This document shows positions 34,781 to 42,565 of a stretch of 64,000 nt of DNA, in pieces. The notes below the pieces were generated by a model, which was not told where the DNA came from, ran no database searches, and saw nothing but the letters and a program-made list of their open reading frames with translations. The position numbers were made by a program, and so were the translations under genes. Location: positions 1 to 64,000 of the forward strand of contig JBBQWS010000006.1 of assembly GCA_038210415.1 (NCBI GenBank), written 5' to 3'. Every line of letters begins with the position of its first letter. The first letter of the stretch is position 1. The DNA comes from JBBQWS01 sp038210415. GTDB lineage: Bacteria > Actinomycetota > Actinomycetes > Prado026.

Positions 34781-35518
34781 CTACGGCGTCCGTCGTCGCA
34801 GCGTTGCCGCACCCGACACAAGCGCAGCGCCGATGAAGCCAACGACCAAGGCGATGTCCCGCCAGAACGTGCCGTCGACCTCCGGGTAGGCGATCAGCTG
34901 CTTCATCGCGTCGACGGCGTACGACATCGGCAGCACGTTGGAGATCAGCTCGAGCGGTCTGGGCAGCATCTCCCTGGAGCCGAAGAGCCCGCACAGCATC
35001 AGCTGCGGGATGAGCAGTGCGGGCATGAACTGCACCGCCTGGAACTCGCTGTTGGCGAAGGCGCTCACCAGGAGCCCGAGCGTGCTGCCGAGCACCGCCA
35101 CCAGAACCGCCACCAGGACCACGGCCCACACCGGGCCGGTCACCGTCAGCCCCAGCAGCCCGAAGGCGACCGCGCTCACGAACAGGGCCTGCACGGTCGC
35201 GGCCAGCGCGAATGCGATGCCGTACCCGAGCAGGAAGTCGACCTTGCTGATCGGCAGGGCCAGCAGCCGTTCGAGGGTGCCTCCGGACCGTTCCCGCAGG
35301 GTCGCCACGCTCGTGAGCAGGAACATGATGATGAGCGGGAAGATGCCCAGCAGCGTGGCCCCCCACCGGTCGAACACGCCCGGAGTCTGGCTGAACATCC
35401 AGGCCAGCAGCGACATGATGACCGTCGGTGCGAGCAGGAGCAGCGCCACCGTACGGTGGTCGTGACGGAGCTGCTGGAGCACGCGCAGAGTCGTGGCGAG
35501 CAGGATCCGCGGGGTCAT
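34781..35518 (-). CDS. ABC-2 type transporter permease
   Basis: 245 residues with six predicted membrane helices (LLLLAPTVIMSLLAWMF, LLGIFPLIIMFLLTSVATL, YGIAFALAATVQALFVSAVAFGLL, WAVVLVAVLVAVLGSTLGLLVSAF, LLIPQLMLCGLFG, IALVVGFIGAALVSGAATL). The sequence RERSGGTLERLLALPISKVDFLLGY is a hallmark of ABC-2 exporters. Substrate unknown. The ATG at 35518 overlaps the TGA of the ATPase gene, and a GTG one codon earlier is also usable. Downstream proline dehydrogenase follows after 33 bases. Confidence 0.9.
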   Translation of the reverse strand: MTPRILLATTLRVLQQLRHDHRTVALLLLAPTVIMSLLAWMFSQTPGVFDRWGATLLGIFPLIIMFLLTSVATLRERSGGTLERLLALPISKVDFLLGYGIAFALAATVQALFVSAVAFGLLGLTVTGPVWAVVLVAVLVAVLGSTLGLLVSAFANSEFQAVQFMPALLIPQLMLCGLFGSREMLPRPLELISNVLPMSYAVDAMKQLIAYPEVDGTFWRDIALVVGFIGAALVSGAATLRRRTP

Positions 35519-36279
35519 CACGCACCACCCTCGGCGGCCGCACCGTCGACGATCGCGAGGAAGGCGGCCTCGACATCGGTCGTGCCGGTGGCCGTTAGCA
35601 GGCCGGCCTCGGTGTCGTCCGCCACCAGGTCGCCGTCGCGCACCAGCAGCAGCCGGTCGCACCGCGTCGCCTCGTCCATGACGTGCGACGAGACGAGCAG
35701 CGTGGTCCCGTGGTCGGCCAGCCGGTGGAACAGGTCCCAGAGGTCGCGACGCAGCACCGGGTCGAGCCCCACCGTCGGCTCGTCCAGCACGAGCATTCTG
35801 GGCGACCCCAGCAGCGCCGTCGCGAGCGAGACCCGGCTGCGCTGGCCGCCGGACAGCGCGTCGACCCGGCGGTCGGCAATCGGGGTGAGGTCGACCTCGT
35901 CGAGCACCCGGGCGATGTCCGAACGGGGAGCGTCGACCACGGTGGCGAAGTAGGCGAGGTTCTCGCGGATGGTGAGGTCGTTGTAGACGGCCGGCGCCTG
36001 GGTGACGTAGCCGATGGTCTTGCGCAGCTCAGGGTCCCCGGCGGGGCGGCCGAGCACCGTACAGGTGCCGGTCACCTTGGCTTGGACCCCGACCAGCGCG
36101 CGCATCAGGGTGGACTTCCCGCCACCGCTCGGCCCCAGCAACCCGGTCACCGTGCCGCCGAGCACCTCGAAGGTGAGACCGTGCAGCACCTCGTTGCCAC
36201 CGCGGACGACCCGCAGGTCGCTCACGCTGATCGCAGCGGCATCGCGGTTGTCGTCAGGATTCATGCTCAGGGTGATCAC
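35518..36279 (-). CDS. ABC-2 exporter ATP-binding protein
   Basis: 253 residues. Walker A GPSGGGKST, Q-loop YVTQAPAVYNDLTIRENLAYFA, signature LSGGQRSRVSLATALLG, Walker B MLVLDEPTVGLDP and the switch His in LLVSSHVMDEA are intact; this is the DrrA-like group used for drug or lipid export. GTG 36279 or ATG 36264 could start it; the extra five residues do not matter to the fold. It is the first gene of the exporter pair, with inverted-repeat element copy 3 lying 55 bases upstream. Confidence 0.92.
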   Translation of the reverse strand: MITLSMNPDDNRDAAAISVSDLRVVRGGNEVLHGLTFEVLGGTVTGLLGPSGGGKSTLMRALVGVQAKVTGTCTVLGRPAGDPELRKTIGYVTQAPAVYNDLTIRENLAYFATVVDAPRSDIARVLDEVDLTPIADRRVDALSGGQRSRVSLATALLGSPRMLVLDEPTVGLDPVLRRDLWDLFHRLADHGTTLLVSSHVMDEATRCDRLLLVRDGDLVADDTEAGLLTATGTTDVEAAFLAIVDGAAAEGGA

Positions 36280-36334
36280 CTTCGCCTACGGTCTGCTGGC
36301 TCCCCACCGTAGGCCAGCCCCTCCCCCACCCCTC

Positions 36335-36471
36335 CTTCCGCCACAAGGGTCCCCTCATGCCACTACGTCGAGTCATCTGTCCCTTCACAGCTGATGGCCG
36401 CTCGGACAGCGCGCGCCGAGGGGGTGGCGAGAGCGCGGCCTAGTGGCATGAGGGGACCCTTGTGGCGGAAG
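36335..36471. repeat. Long inverted-repeat element, copy 3 (perfect arms)
   Basis: Two 31-base arms (36335-36365 and 36441-36471) are exactly complementary around a 75-base spacer and contain the core AAGGGTCCCCTCATGCCA. C-rich and G-rich flanks extend the pairing potential outward. The right arm ends nine bases before the stop codon of the leftward isomerase gene. It is the best-preserved member of the three-copy family, with a GCGCGCG motif in the spacer as in copies 1 and 2. Confidence 0.88.
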
Positions 36472-36480
36472 GGGGTGGGG

Positions 36481-37293
36481 TCAGTGGGGGTGGGCGGCGG
36501 CGAGGTTCAGCCGCGCGAAGGCCAGGGCCTCGGCGAGGTCGGCCTCGCGTTCGGCCCGGTTCGCCGCCCGCCGGGTCGACACCTCGAGGACCACCGTGCC
36601 GGCGAACCCGGCGCGGGCGAGCCGCTCGAGCACCTCGGCGCACGGCTGACCCCCGCGTCCGGGCACGAGGTGCTCGTCGCGGCCGGATCCCGAGCCGTCG
36701 GCCAGGTGCAGGTGCGCGAGCCGCGACCCCAGCGCCCCTACCATCGCCACCGCGTCCGAACCCGACACCGCCGTGTGCGACAGGTCGAGAGTGACGTGCT
36801 CGTAGTCCTCGTGGGTGGGGTCCCAGGCGGGGGCGTACGCCTCGGCCTCGCGCTTGCCCGCCCGCCACGGGTACATGTTCTCGACGGCGAACACGACGTC
36901 GGTCTCCGTGCCCATCCGAGCCACGCCCTGGACGAAGCCACGGGCGTACTCGCGTTGCCACCGGAACGGCGGGTGCACGACGACGGTCGAAGCCCCCAGG
37001 GTCTCCGCCGCCTCACGCGACCGCTGCAGCTTGGGCCACGGCTCGCTGCCCCACACGCGCTGCGTGACGAGCAGGCACGGCGCGTGGATCGCGAGGACAG
37101 GGACGCCGTAGTGGTCGCTCAGCCGACGAACCGCGTCGATCTCCTGGCTGACCGGGTCGGTGAACACCATGAGCTCGACGCCGTCGTAGCCCAACCGGGC
37201 CGCCAGCTCGAACGCCACGGCGGTCGACTCCGGATAGACGGACGTCGTGGACAGCGCGATCCGCGCTAGCGGTACATCGACGGCGTCGGCCAT
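36481..37293 (-). CDS. Sugar phosphate isomerase/epimerase (AP endonuclease 2-like TIM barrel)
   Basis: 270 residues. Xylose-isomerase-like barrel strands are seen in RIALSTTSVYPESTAVAFELAARLGYDGVELMV, VLAIHAPCLL, STVVVHPPFRW, VVFAVENMYPW, VTLDLSHTAVSG, RLAHLHLADGSG and VLEVST. Metal ligands (His in HAP and HPP, Glu in VENM, Asp/His in DLSHT, His in HLHLAD, Glu in LEV) are in family order. The substrate is not known. Position next to a Ppx/GppA gene repeats the Rv0496-Rv0498 neighbourhood, from memory. ATG start at 37293. Confidence 0.85.
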   Translation of the reverse strand: MADAVDVPLARIALSTTSVYPESTAVAFELAARLGYDGVELMVFTDPVSQEIDAVRRLSDHYGVPVLAIHAPCLLVTQRVWGSEPWPKLQRSREAAETLGASTVVVHPPFRWQREYARGFVQGVARMGTETDVVFAVENMYPWRAGKREAEAYAPAWDPTHEDYEHVTLDLSHTAVSGSDAVAMVGALGSRLAHLHLADGSGSGRDEHLVPGRGGQPCAEVLERLARAGFAGTVVLEVSTRRAANRAEREADLAEALAFARLNLAAAHPH

Positions 37294-37329
37294 ACCGTCC
37301 AGGGTAGGCGTGGCCGGGGGACCCGGCTG

Positions 37330-38256
37330 CTAGGCCAGCTGGTCCAGCCTGCGCAGGATGACCCCTTCGCGCAGCGCCCAGGGGCAGATCTCGAGCTCCG
37401 GGATGCCGAGCAGGTCCATCGCCGCGTCGGCCACGAGGGCGCCCGCGAGAAGTTGGTGGGCCCGGCCGGCGGAGATACCGGGCAGGCCGGCGCGGTCGGC
37501 CGCGGTCATGGCGGCGATCTTCGGCAGCCACGTCAGGAGCTGGTCGTGCCGGAGCAGGCGCCGGACGTAAGGCCCGTCGGTCGAAGGAGCCGCGCCGGTG
37601 AGCCGGGCCAGCGAACGGAACGTCTTCGACGTGCCGACCACCCGGTCCGGCGCCCCCGCCCGGGTGACGCGGCCGACGTCGCGCGCGAAGACCGCACGGA
37701 TGTGCTTGCGGGCGGCCCGAACGTCGGTGGCCGACGGTGGGTCTCCTGCCAGCAGGTCACGGGTGAGGCGGCCAGCGCCCAGCGGCATCGAGTTCGCAGC
37801 GTCGGGTTCCTCGTCGGAACCGGTGGCCACCTCGAGGGAGCCGCCGCCGATGTCGAGGACCAGCACCCGGCCGGACGACCAGCCGTACCAGCGGCGGACG
37901 GCCAGGAAGGTCAGCCGCGCCTCGTCGGCACCGGACAGCACCTGCAGGTCCGCCCCGGCCTCGCGGCGGACCCGGGCGAGCACGGCGTCACCGTTCGGTG
38001 CGTCGCGGACGGCGGACGTCGCGAACGACAACATCTCCTCGACGCCTTTGTCCTCGGCCTGCCCGATCGCGTCGGCCACGAAGGCGACCAGCCGGTCGGC
38101 GCCCTCGTCCCGGATCCGGCCCTGGTCGTCGAGCAGCTCGGCCAGCCGGAGCTCGGTCTTGTAGGAGAAGGCGGGCACCGGTGCGGCTCCGGCATGGGCG
38201 TCGACGACGAGAAGGTGAACGGTGTTCGAACCGACGTCCAGAACTCCAAGTCGCAT
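37330..38256 (-). CDS. Ppx/GppA family exopolyphosphatase-like protein
   Basis: 308 residues, single-domain short form (no C-terminal HD domain). The actin-like ATPase fold motifs are LGVLDVGSNTVHLLVVDA (phosphate 1), FATSAVRDAPNGDAVLARV, LQVLSGADEARLTFLAV and VLVLDIGGGSLEVATG (phosphate 2, with the catalytic Glu in SGADEA). Family members release phosphate from polyphosphate or pppGpp, so a role in phosphate storage or stringent response is expected. The ATG at 38256 directly precedes the first strand. It is divergent from the Rv0495c-like gene across 69 bases. Confidence 0.9.
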   Translation of the reverse strand: MRLGVLDVGSNTVHLLVVDAHAGAAPVPAFSYKTELRLAELLDDQGRIRDEGADRLVAFVADAIGQAEDKGVEEMLSFATSAVRDAPNGDAVLARVRREAGADLQVLSGADEARLTFLAVRRWYGWSSGRVLVLDIGGGSLEVATGSDEEPDAANSMPLGAGRLTRDLLAGDPPSATDVRAARKHIRAVFARDVGRVTRAGAPDRVVGTSKTFRSLARLTGAAPSTDGPYVRRLLRHDQLLTWLPKIAAMTAADRAGLPGISAGRAHQLLAGALVADAAMDLLGIPELEICPWALREGVILRRLDQLA

Positions 38257-38325
38257 GCGCGAACGGTACCCGCACCCGGTGAGGTCGTTGTCAGGAGTCC
38301 CGAGCCGTACGCCTAGGCTCTCGCC

Positions 38326-39090
38326 ATGCCCGAAGTAGACCTCGACTTCCCCCGCGCCTTCGTGGAGTTCCTCGACCCGGCGGACGCGCGCCAGCTGTTC
38401 CGCTGCGACCTCACCTGGCTGACCTCCAGCTGGAGCTGCATCTACGGGTCCGGCTGCAAGGGCATCGTCGCCGGACGGCCCGACGACGGCTGCTGCACCC
38501 ACGGCGCCCATTTCTCCGACAAGAAGGACGAGAAGCGCGTCCGCGCCTACGCCAAGCAGCTGACCAAGCAGACGTGGCAGCTGCACGGCACCAAGCAGCT
38601 CGTCGACGTCGACGAGGACGGCGCCCGCAAGACGGCGGTGGTCGACGGCGCCTGCGTCTTCCTGAACCGGCCCGGGTTCGCGGCCGGCGACGGGTGCGCC
38701 CTGCACGGGCTGGCGCTGCAGCTCGGCAGGCACCCGCTGGAGACCAAGCCGGACGTGTGCTGGCAGCTCCCTATCCGGCGTGGCTTCGAGCGGGTCACCC
38801 GCACCGACGGCTCCAAGGTCCTGGTCGTAACGATCGGCGAGTTCGACCGGCGGGGCTGGGGCGCAGGCGGCCACGACCTCCAGTGGTACTGCTCCGGGGC
38901 GACAGAGGCCCACGTGGGCAAGGAGCCGGTGTACGTCTCGAACGCACCTGAGCTCGTCGCGCTGATGGGTGAGCCGGCGTACGCAGAGCTGGCCCGCTTG
39001 TGCGAGCAACGGCTTGCGGGCATGCGTGGCAGAAGCAGGGGGAAGGCCGCGTCGATCGTGGCTCTGCACCCCGCCGATCCACAGGTCTAG
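38326..39090 (+). CDS. Conserved Cys/His-rich protein, Rv0495c-like
   Basis: 254 residues, soluble, no signal. A fixed pattern of cysteines and histidines suggests a metal or cluster site: SSWSCIYGSGCKGIVAGRP, DDGCCTHGAHFSD, DGACVFLNRPGF, GDGCALHGLAL, PDVCWQLPIRR and LQWYCSG. The FLNRP and CWQLP blocks are characteristic of an actinobacterial family remembered as Rv0495c, which also sits next to the ppx homologue. No established activity. The spacing of the cysteines would allow an iron-sulfur or zinc centre, which is inference only. Confidence 0.82.
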   Translation: MPEVDLDFPRAFVEFLDPADARQLFRCDLTWLTSSWSCIYGSGCKGIVAGRPDDGCCTHGAHFSDKKDEKRVRAYAKQLTKQTWQLHGTKQLVDVDEDGARKTAVVDGACVFLNRPGFAAGDGCALHGLALQLGRHPLETKPDVCWQLPIRRGFERVTRTDGSKVLVVTIGEFDRRGWGAGGHDLQWYCSGATEAHVGKEPVYVSNAPELVALMGEPAYAELARLCEQRLAGMRGRSRGKAASIVALHPADPQV

Positions 39091-39162
39091 CCACTCCCTA
39101 GTTCTCCACAGGCGGGCACGCGCGGGGCGCGCCGTGATGCCCGGTTCGCGTTGCCTGGCCGC

Positions 39163-39462
39163 ATGCCCACCACCCCACTTCTCGTTGTCCCGCTCGAGGT
39201 TCTGGCGACCGCCGCCGTCATCGACGAGTGCGCTGCAAACGCCCGCGGTGGTCAAGGTGAGCTTGCTGCGATCGGTCCGACCGGCGGCTGCGGCGGGGTC
39301 GCGGGCGCAGCCTTCGGCCGGACGAGCGCGGCATGGCTCAGCGAGCTCGCGCGGCTCGCCGAACAGTCGGGAGCTCTCGCCGGTCTGCTCAGGGCGTCGG
39401 CCGTCGACTACCTGACCACCGACCGGGCAGCGATCACCTCGACACCAGGTGGGCATCCGTGA
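39163..39462 (+). CDS. Small WXG100-like/type VII-associated protein
   Basis: 99 residues from the ATG at 39163; a TTG at 39151 would add four. It is mostly helical and Ala/Gly-rich: a first helix VPLEVLATAAVIDECAANA, a glycine hinge (GPTGGCGGVAGAAFG) and a second helix AAWLSELARLAEQSGALAGLL, as in EsxA/EspC-sized partners. No classical WXG is present in this chain (the hinge is G-x-G). It overlaps the toxin gene in GTGA, so the two should be made together; it is probably a secretion partner or chaperone of the toxin. Confidence 0.65.
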   Translation: MPTTPLLVVPLEVLATAAVIDECAANARGGQGELAAIGPTGGCGGVAGAAFGRTSAAWLSELARLAEQSGALAGLLRASAVDYLTTDRAAITSTPGGHP

Positions 39463-40706
39463 CCGCGCTGCTGGAGCAGGTCGGTCCGGTCGTCGTCCCG
39501 CCGCCACCACCCGATCTTCGAGAACCGCCGGGTGACGCCGCGGCCGCGACTGCTGCGGCCCGCCGCTGTCTGGCCGCCGCCCAGGCCCTGCACGACAACC
39601 AGAGCCGGCTCACCGAGCATGCGGGTTCGCTGCTGGCCCGCCGACTCTGGTGCGGCGCTGCGTCCGCCGCGTTCCAACGCAGCCGCACCGAGGCCGCGGC
39701 CTGGCTCGGCAACGCCGGCCGGGCGCTGGCGCTCGTCGCAACCGCCCTCGTCACCTACGCCCAAGCACTCGAGCAGGCCCAGGGCCTCGCGCGCGGTGCC
39801 GCCACCCGGGCCGACGACCTGCGCCAACAGCGCAGCAGACTGCTCGCCGAGATCGAGCAGGCCCGTTCGTCCGACCCTGCCCCGGGGTTGCTCTTCGGCA
39901 CCGCCGCCTTCACGCCCGCGACCGTCGCGCTCCAGCACCGAGCGGACCTGCTCGCCGACGACATCGCCGCCGTCGCTGCGGCCGTCGAAACGGCACAGGC
40001 GCTGACCCGACGGGCCGAGCAGACCGCGGCGTCAGCATTCGACGAGGCCACCTCGATGACCTTCGCGGCCCGCGAGCGGGCTGCCCTGCGCCGGGCCGGT
40101 CGCAGCTCAGACAGCTCGGCTGGCACCTGGCTCGACGTCGGCGAGCTGGTCGGGCTCGGCTTGATCGACCTGGCCCTCGGAGTCGCCGACGTCGCACAGG
40201 GCGGGCTCGACCCGGTCACCGACGCCGCCGAGCTGGCCGCCGTCAGCCGGACCGGCACGGTGGCCTCCCGGTTGGGCGCGCGGTTCCTCGCCGACGACAC
40301 CGTGGCCACAGCCGCGGCCGAGGCGACCCGGCTCGCGGAGGGCGAGGCGCTCGCAGCGGTCGAAGCGGAGACCGGCGGTGGCTGGCTCGCCGCGGCCCGG
40401 GCCAAGCTCCCCGACGGTTGGGGCCCGGGCACACCGGCCAGCAAGGGCAACGGTTTCCGCTGGATCGAGCCAGAGGGCCAGGGCAGCTACTTGCGCATCG
40501 ACCCGGGTCGGCCCGGGCACCCCGATGTCCTGCAGCGCGTCGACCACGTCCACGTCCGGCAGGGCTTCAGCCGCATCGGCCGCGGTGGCCAGCGCCTTTC
40601 GGACAGGACCGCAGATCTCACCGACGCCGAGCTCGACGAGCTGGCACGGCTCGAACACGTCCCCCTCAGCGAATGGCTGACCTGGAAGAACTGGTGGCAA
40701 CGATGA
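39459..40706 (+). CDS. WXG/type VII-like polymorphic toxin with C-terminal toxin domain
   Basis: 415 residues. N-terminal part: long helices with a WXG turn (RRLWCGAASAAF, Trp64-Gly66) and an Ala/Gln-rich coiled coil to about residue 230. A hydrophobic linker follows (VGELVGLGLIDLALGVADVAQGG). The last 100 residues form a separate module: KGNGFRWIEPEGQGSYLRI, PGHPDVLQRVDHVHV and a final HVPLSEWLTWKNWW. This layout and the C-terminal RW...RIDPG...DHV pattern resemble the polymorphic toxin type 17 family, from memory; the activity is not certain. GTG 39459 overlaps the partner stop; the stop overlaps the putative immunity ATG. Confidence 0.78.
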   Translation: MTALLEQVGPVVVPPPPPDLREPPGDAAAATAAARRCLAAAQALHDNQSRLTEHAGSLLARRLWCGAASAAFQRSRTEAAAWLGNAGRALALVATALVTYAQALEQAQGLARGAATRADDLRQQRSRLLAEIEQARSSDPAPGLLFGTAAFTPATVALQHRADLLADDIAAVAAAVETAQALTRRAEQTAASAFDEATSMTFAARERAALRRAGRSSDSSAGTWLDVGELVGLGLIDLALGVADVAQGGLDPVTDAAELAAVSRTGTVASRLGARFLADDTVATAAAEATRLAEGEALAAVEAETGGGWLAAARAKLPDGWGPGTPASKGNGFRWIEPEGQGSYLRIDPGRPGHPDVLQRVDHVHVRQGFSRIGRGGQRLSDRTADLTDAELDELARLEHVPLSEWLTWKNWWQR

Positions 40707-41122
40707 CCGTTCGATTCCCCGCGATGCGCGACGAAGTGCTCTTCGCGCTCGAGCTGCTCGGCGACGCCGACCGGCAGCGACGCTTCTGGCTGAGTCCGGA
40801 GGCCGGCAGGTCCTACCCGGATCTCGACTGGGTCATCCGCGGGCTCTTCGACACCGTGGTGCTCCCCGACCCCGTGCTCCAGGTCGGCGTCTGTGTCTAC
40901 GACGACGAAGTCGGGCTCCTGGTCGACCTGAACCGGGTGCTCGAACCGCTCATCGAGCAGCTCGACGACGTCCCGGACGCAGAGTACGTCGCCCACCCGA
41001 CCTGGTCAGAAGTGGTTCGGCTGGCCGGACTCGCCGCGGCCGTCCTGCGGGCCCGCGACGACGCCGAGGCGTCGCGTCCCGATCCTGTCGGTCCCGATGC
41101 CTACGCTGACCCCCATGGCTAA
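40703..41122 (+). CDS. Probable immunity protein (SCO4402-like)
   Basis: 139 residues, acidic (many Asp/Glu), no signal, as expected for a cytoplasmic antidote. Recognisable stretches are VRFPAMRDEVLFALELLGD, FDTVVLPDP, VDLNRVLEPLIEQLDDVPDAEYV and HPTWSEVVRLAGLAAAVLR. The pattern recalls the SCO4402 family, which often follows toxins of this kind; this is a memory-based call. The ATG at 40703 lies in ATGA with the toxin stop, and an earlier ATG at 40673 is possible. Its 3' end overlaps radA by eight bases. Confidence 0.72.
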   Translation: MTVRFPAMRDEVLFALELLGDADRQRRFWLSPEAGRSYPDLDWVIRGLFDTVVLPDPVLQVGVCVYDDEVGLLVDLNRVLEPLIEQLDDVPDAEYVAHPTWSEVVRLAGLAAAVLRARDDAEASRPDPVGPDAYADPHG

Positions 41123-42503
41123 GGCGATCGGCAGCTCCCGGGCAGGCGGAACGAACCGCGCGGCATACAAGTGCGGCGAGTGCGGGTGGCAGGCCGCGAA
41201 GTGGGTGGGGCGCTGTGGTGAGTGCCAGGCGTGGGGCACCGTCGACCTGATCGGTGGTCCCCAGCTCCGCCAGGTATCCGCCGGGCCGGTCACCGTGAGC
41301 GCCCAACCCATCGGGGACATCGACGTTGCCGAGGCTGCCGTGCGGGCCACGGGCGTCGGCGAGCTCGACCGGGTGCTGGGTGGCGGGCTGGTGCCCGGGG
41401 CGGTGGTGCTGCTCGCCGGCGAGCCGGGAGTCGGCAAGTCCACGCTCCTGCTCGCGGTCGCCGCGCAGGCGGCCCGATCGGGGCGTCGCGCTTTGTACAT
41501 CACCGGCGAGGAGTCTGCGGCCCAGGTGCGACTGCGGGGGGGCCGGATCAGCGCACTCGACCCCGAGCTGTTCCTCGCCGCCGAGAGCGACCTCGGTGCC
41601 GTTCTCGGCCAGATCGACGCCGTGCGACCTCAGCTCCTGGTGCTCGACTCGGTCCAGACCATCTCGACCGCCGAGGCCGACGGGGCAGCCGGCGGCGTGA
41701 CCCAGGTGCGCGAGGTCGCCGCTGCACTGATCAGGGTCGCCAAGGAGCGTGACATCGCCACGGTGCTGATCGGCCACGTCACCAAGGACGGCTCCATCGC
41801 CGGCCCGCGCGTCCTGGAGCACCTCGTCGACGTCGTGCTCCAGTTCGAAGGCGAGCGGCACTCTCGCCTCCGGGTGGTCCGGGCCACCAAGAACCGCTAC
41901 GGACCCTCCGACGAGATCGGCTGCTTCGACCTCGGCGACTCCGGCATCGTCGGGCTACCCGACCCCAGCGGGCTCTTCCTGTCGCACGGCCTCGGCCCCG
42001 TGGTCGGAACGACCGTGACGGTCACGCTTGAAGGCCGGCGCACCCTCGTCTCGGAAGTGCAGGCCCTCGTCGGTATCGCGTCCTCGCCGAACCCACGGCG
42101 TGCCACCTCGGGCCTCGACTCCGCTCGGATGGCGATGCTGCTCGCGGTCCTCGAACGGCGGGCGGGCATGCGGATCGGGCACTACGACATCTACACCTCG
42201 ACGGTCGGCGGCGCGCGGCTCGCCGAGCCCGCCGCCGACCTGGCCGTCCTGCTCGCTATCGCCTCGGCCGCCCATGACCGCCCGCTCCCGTTCGGCACCG
42301 TGGCGATCGGCGAGGTCGGGCTCGCGGGCGAGGTCCGGCGGGTCTCGGGGATCACCCAGCGGCTCGCCGAGGCAGCCCGCCTGGGCTTCACCCGCGCGAT
42401 CGTCCCCCTCGACTCCGGAGTCGTGCCCAAGGGACTGCAGGTGACGGAGGTCGCCCACATCGGGGCCGCTCTCGAACAGCTCGCGCCGCTCCCGGTCCCG
42501 TAG
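41115..42503 (+). CDS. radA: DNA repair ATPase RadA/Sms
   Basis: 462 residues. An N-terminal C4 zinc finger (YKCGECGWQAAKWVGRCGEC) is followed by a RecA-like core with Walker A GEPGVGKST and Walker B LLVLDSVQTI. The RadA-specific KNRYG motif is in RATKNRYGPSDEIG, and a Lon-protease-like P domain makes up the C-terminal third. It drives branch migration in recombination, and in several bacteria restrains or partners DisA, which is next downstream. ATG 41115 is preferred to 41097 since it begins the usual MAK N-terminus; the overlap with the immunity gene suggests read-through transcription. Confidence 0.94.
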   Translation: MAKAIGSSRAGGTNRAAYKCGECGWQAAKWVGRCGECQAWGTVDLIGGPQLRQVSAGPVTVSAQPIGDIDVAEAAVRATGVGELDRVLGGGLVPGAVVLLAGEPGVGKSTLLLAVAAQAARSGRRALYITGEESAAQVRLRGGRISALDPELFLAAESDLGAVLGQIDAVRPQLLVLDSVQTISTAEADGAAGGVTQVREVAAALIRVAKERDIATVLIGHVTKDGSIAGPRVLEHLVDVVLQFEGERHSRLRVVRATKNRYGPSDEIGCFDLGDSGIVGLPDPSGLFLSHGLGPVVGTTVTVTLEGRRTLVSEVQALVGIASSPNPRRATSGLDSARMAMLLAVLERRAGMRIGHYDIYTSTVGGARLAEPAADLAVLLAIASAAHDRPLPFGTVAIGEVGLAGEVRRVSGITQRLAEAARLGFTRAIVPLDSGVVPKGLQVTEVAHIGAALEQLAPLPVP

Positions 42504-42565
42504 ACCGCTCGGGAGGAGCCCCGCCCGCTAGACTTCCGGCGAGTTCCGACGGCGGGAGTGGACGG

